A stretch of 20,953 nucleotides of DNA from a virus. Location: IMG/VR virus record IMGVR_UViG_3300029258_003803, positions 1-20,953 of that record, one strand, 5' to 3'. Of this stretch, positions 20,801-20,953 are shown piece after piece. The notes under the pieces were generated by a model. It did no database searches, had not been told where the DNA came from, and saw only the letters and a program-made list of their open reading frames with translations. Both the position numbers and the translations under genes were made by a program. Positions within the stretch are counted from its first letter, which is position 1, and each line of letters opens with the position of its first letter.

Positions 20801-20812
20801 TTTGGTTGGTGG

Positions 20813-20953
20813 TTAGGGGCGGAGTTTTTGTTTGTCGGTTTCGGGGTCGAGGGTCCAGATGGCTCGTTCGCTGCGGTGCATGAGGAGGGTGTGGTCGCCA
20901 AAGTAGGTGGCGCCGCCGACGGTGGCGGCGCCGTTGGCGATGACGAATTCTGT
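20813..20953 (-). CDS. Unidentified protein, C-terminal fragment
   Basis: The frame enters from the right window edge and stops at TAA (20813-20815), giving 46 residues ending TFGD-like: ATYFGDHTLLMHRSERAIWTL, then a charged Lys/Gln/Pro end. Short beta strands with a YFGD turn would fit a beta-propeller-type or repeat protein ending, but this is too short to assign. It is transcribed toward the CRISPR leader and ends before the hairpin at 20777. The codon usage (GCC, ACC, CTC) is ordinary high-GC and free of the G/T-heavy bias of the phage-like strand. Confidence 0.6.
   Translation of the reverse strand, partial: TEFVIANGAATVGGATYFGDHTLLMHRSERAIWTLDPETDKQKLRP

Overview
The window looks like a high-GC bacterial genome fragment carrying most of the head/packaging and receptor-binding genes of a tailed-phage-like element, followed by a CRISPR array. 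The host is probably a Chloroflexota-type bacterium. That is an inference from the small-terminase style (GAPxGNxNAxKHG), the RlpA/3D-like protein style, and the load of dispersed intergenic repeats (7- and 8-bp short tandem repeats, 'CATTCTGAGC'-type repeats and 'CCCTCTCCC' palindromes). It is not proven by any marker gene here.

Layout. (1) 1-1686: a minus-strand SLOG-type gene, cut by the window edge, has its own promoter and a palindromic operator. It is followed by an 81-bp tandem repeat, a gene-poor stretch with inverted repeats, and the first copy (A) of a candidate structured RNA. (2) 1687-1957: a small gene with a near-consensus promoter and a strong terminator. (3) 1990-11218: the plus-strand structural cassette. 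It runs: a holin-like membrane protein, two helical proteins, small terminase, large terminase, a small conserved protein, portal, a fused protease-scaffold-capsid protein, a decoration-like protein, a basic-tailed protein, and a membrane-anchored repeat protein. (4) 11258-11590: a second copy (B) of the candidate RNA, followed by a caspase/CHAT-like protein. (5) 12145-15055: small beta-rich proteins, a LamG-like protein, a fibre-like protein with four 31-residue repeats, and a broken RlpA/3D-like gene. (6) 15176-19229: a second promoter/operator, a protein with three copies of a connector-like domain, a small protein, and a tail protein with a C-terminal collar and His-rich tip, closed by a terminator. 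(7) 19230-20812: short tandem repeats around a CRISPR array of 13 identical 37-nt repeats and 12 spacers. Repeat orientation and an upstream promoter both suggest transcription from the minus strand. No cas genes are in the window. (8) 20813-20953: the C-terminal end of an unidentified minus-strand gene.

How it works together. Small and large terminase would package DNA through the portal into a capsid built from the fused protease-scaffold-capsid product. The triplicated connector-like protein and the collar/fibre proteins would make the neck and host-contact parts. I see no tail-tube, sheath or tape-measure gene, and no integrase or replication gene. The element is therefore podovirus-like, incomplete in this window, or a remnant or domesticated particle.

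Strongest leads: the duplicated non-coding RNA candidate with pairing-preserving changes; the CRISPR spacers, half of which contain perfect hairpins; an A8 slippery run joining the two terminase genes; a strong internal start inside the capsid fusion; and the triplicated connector domain.
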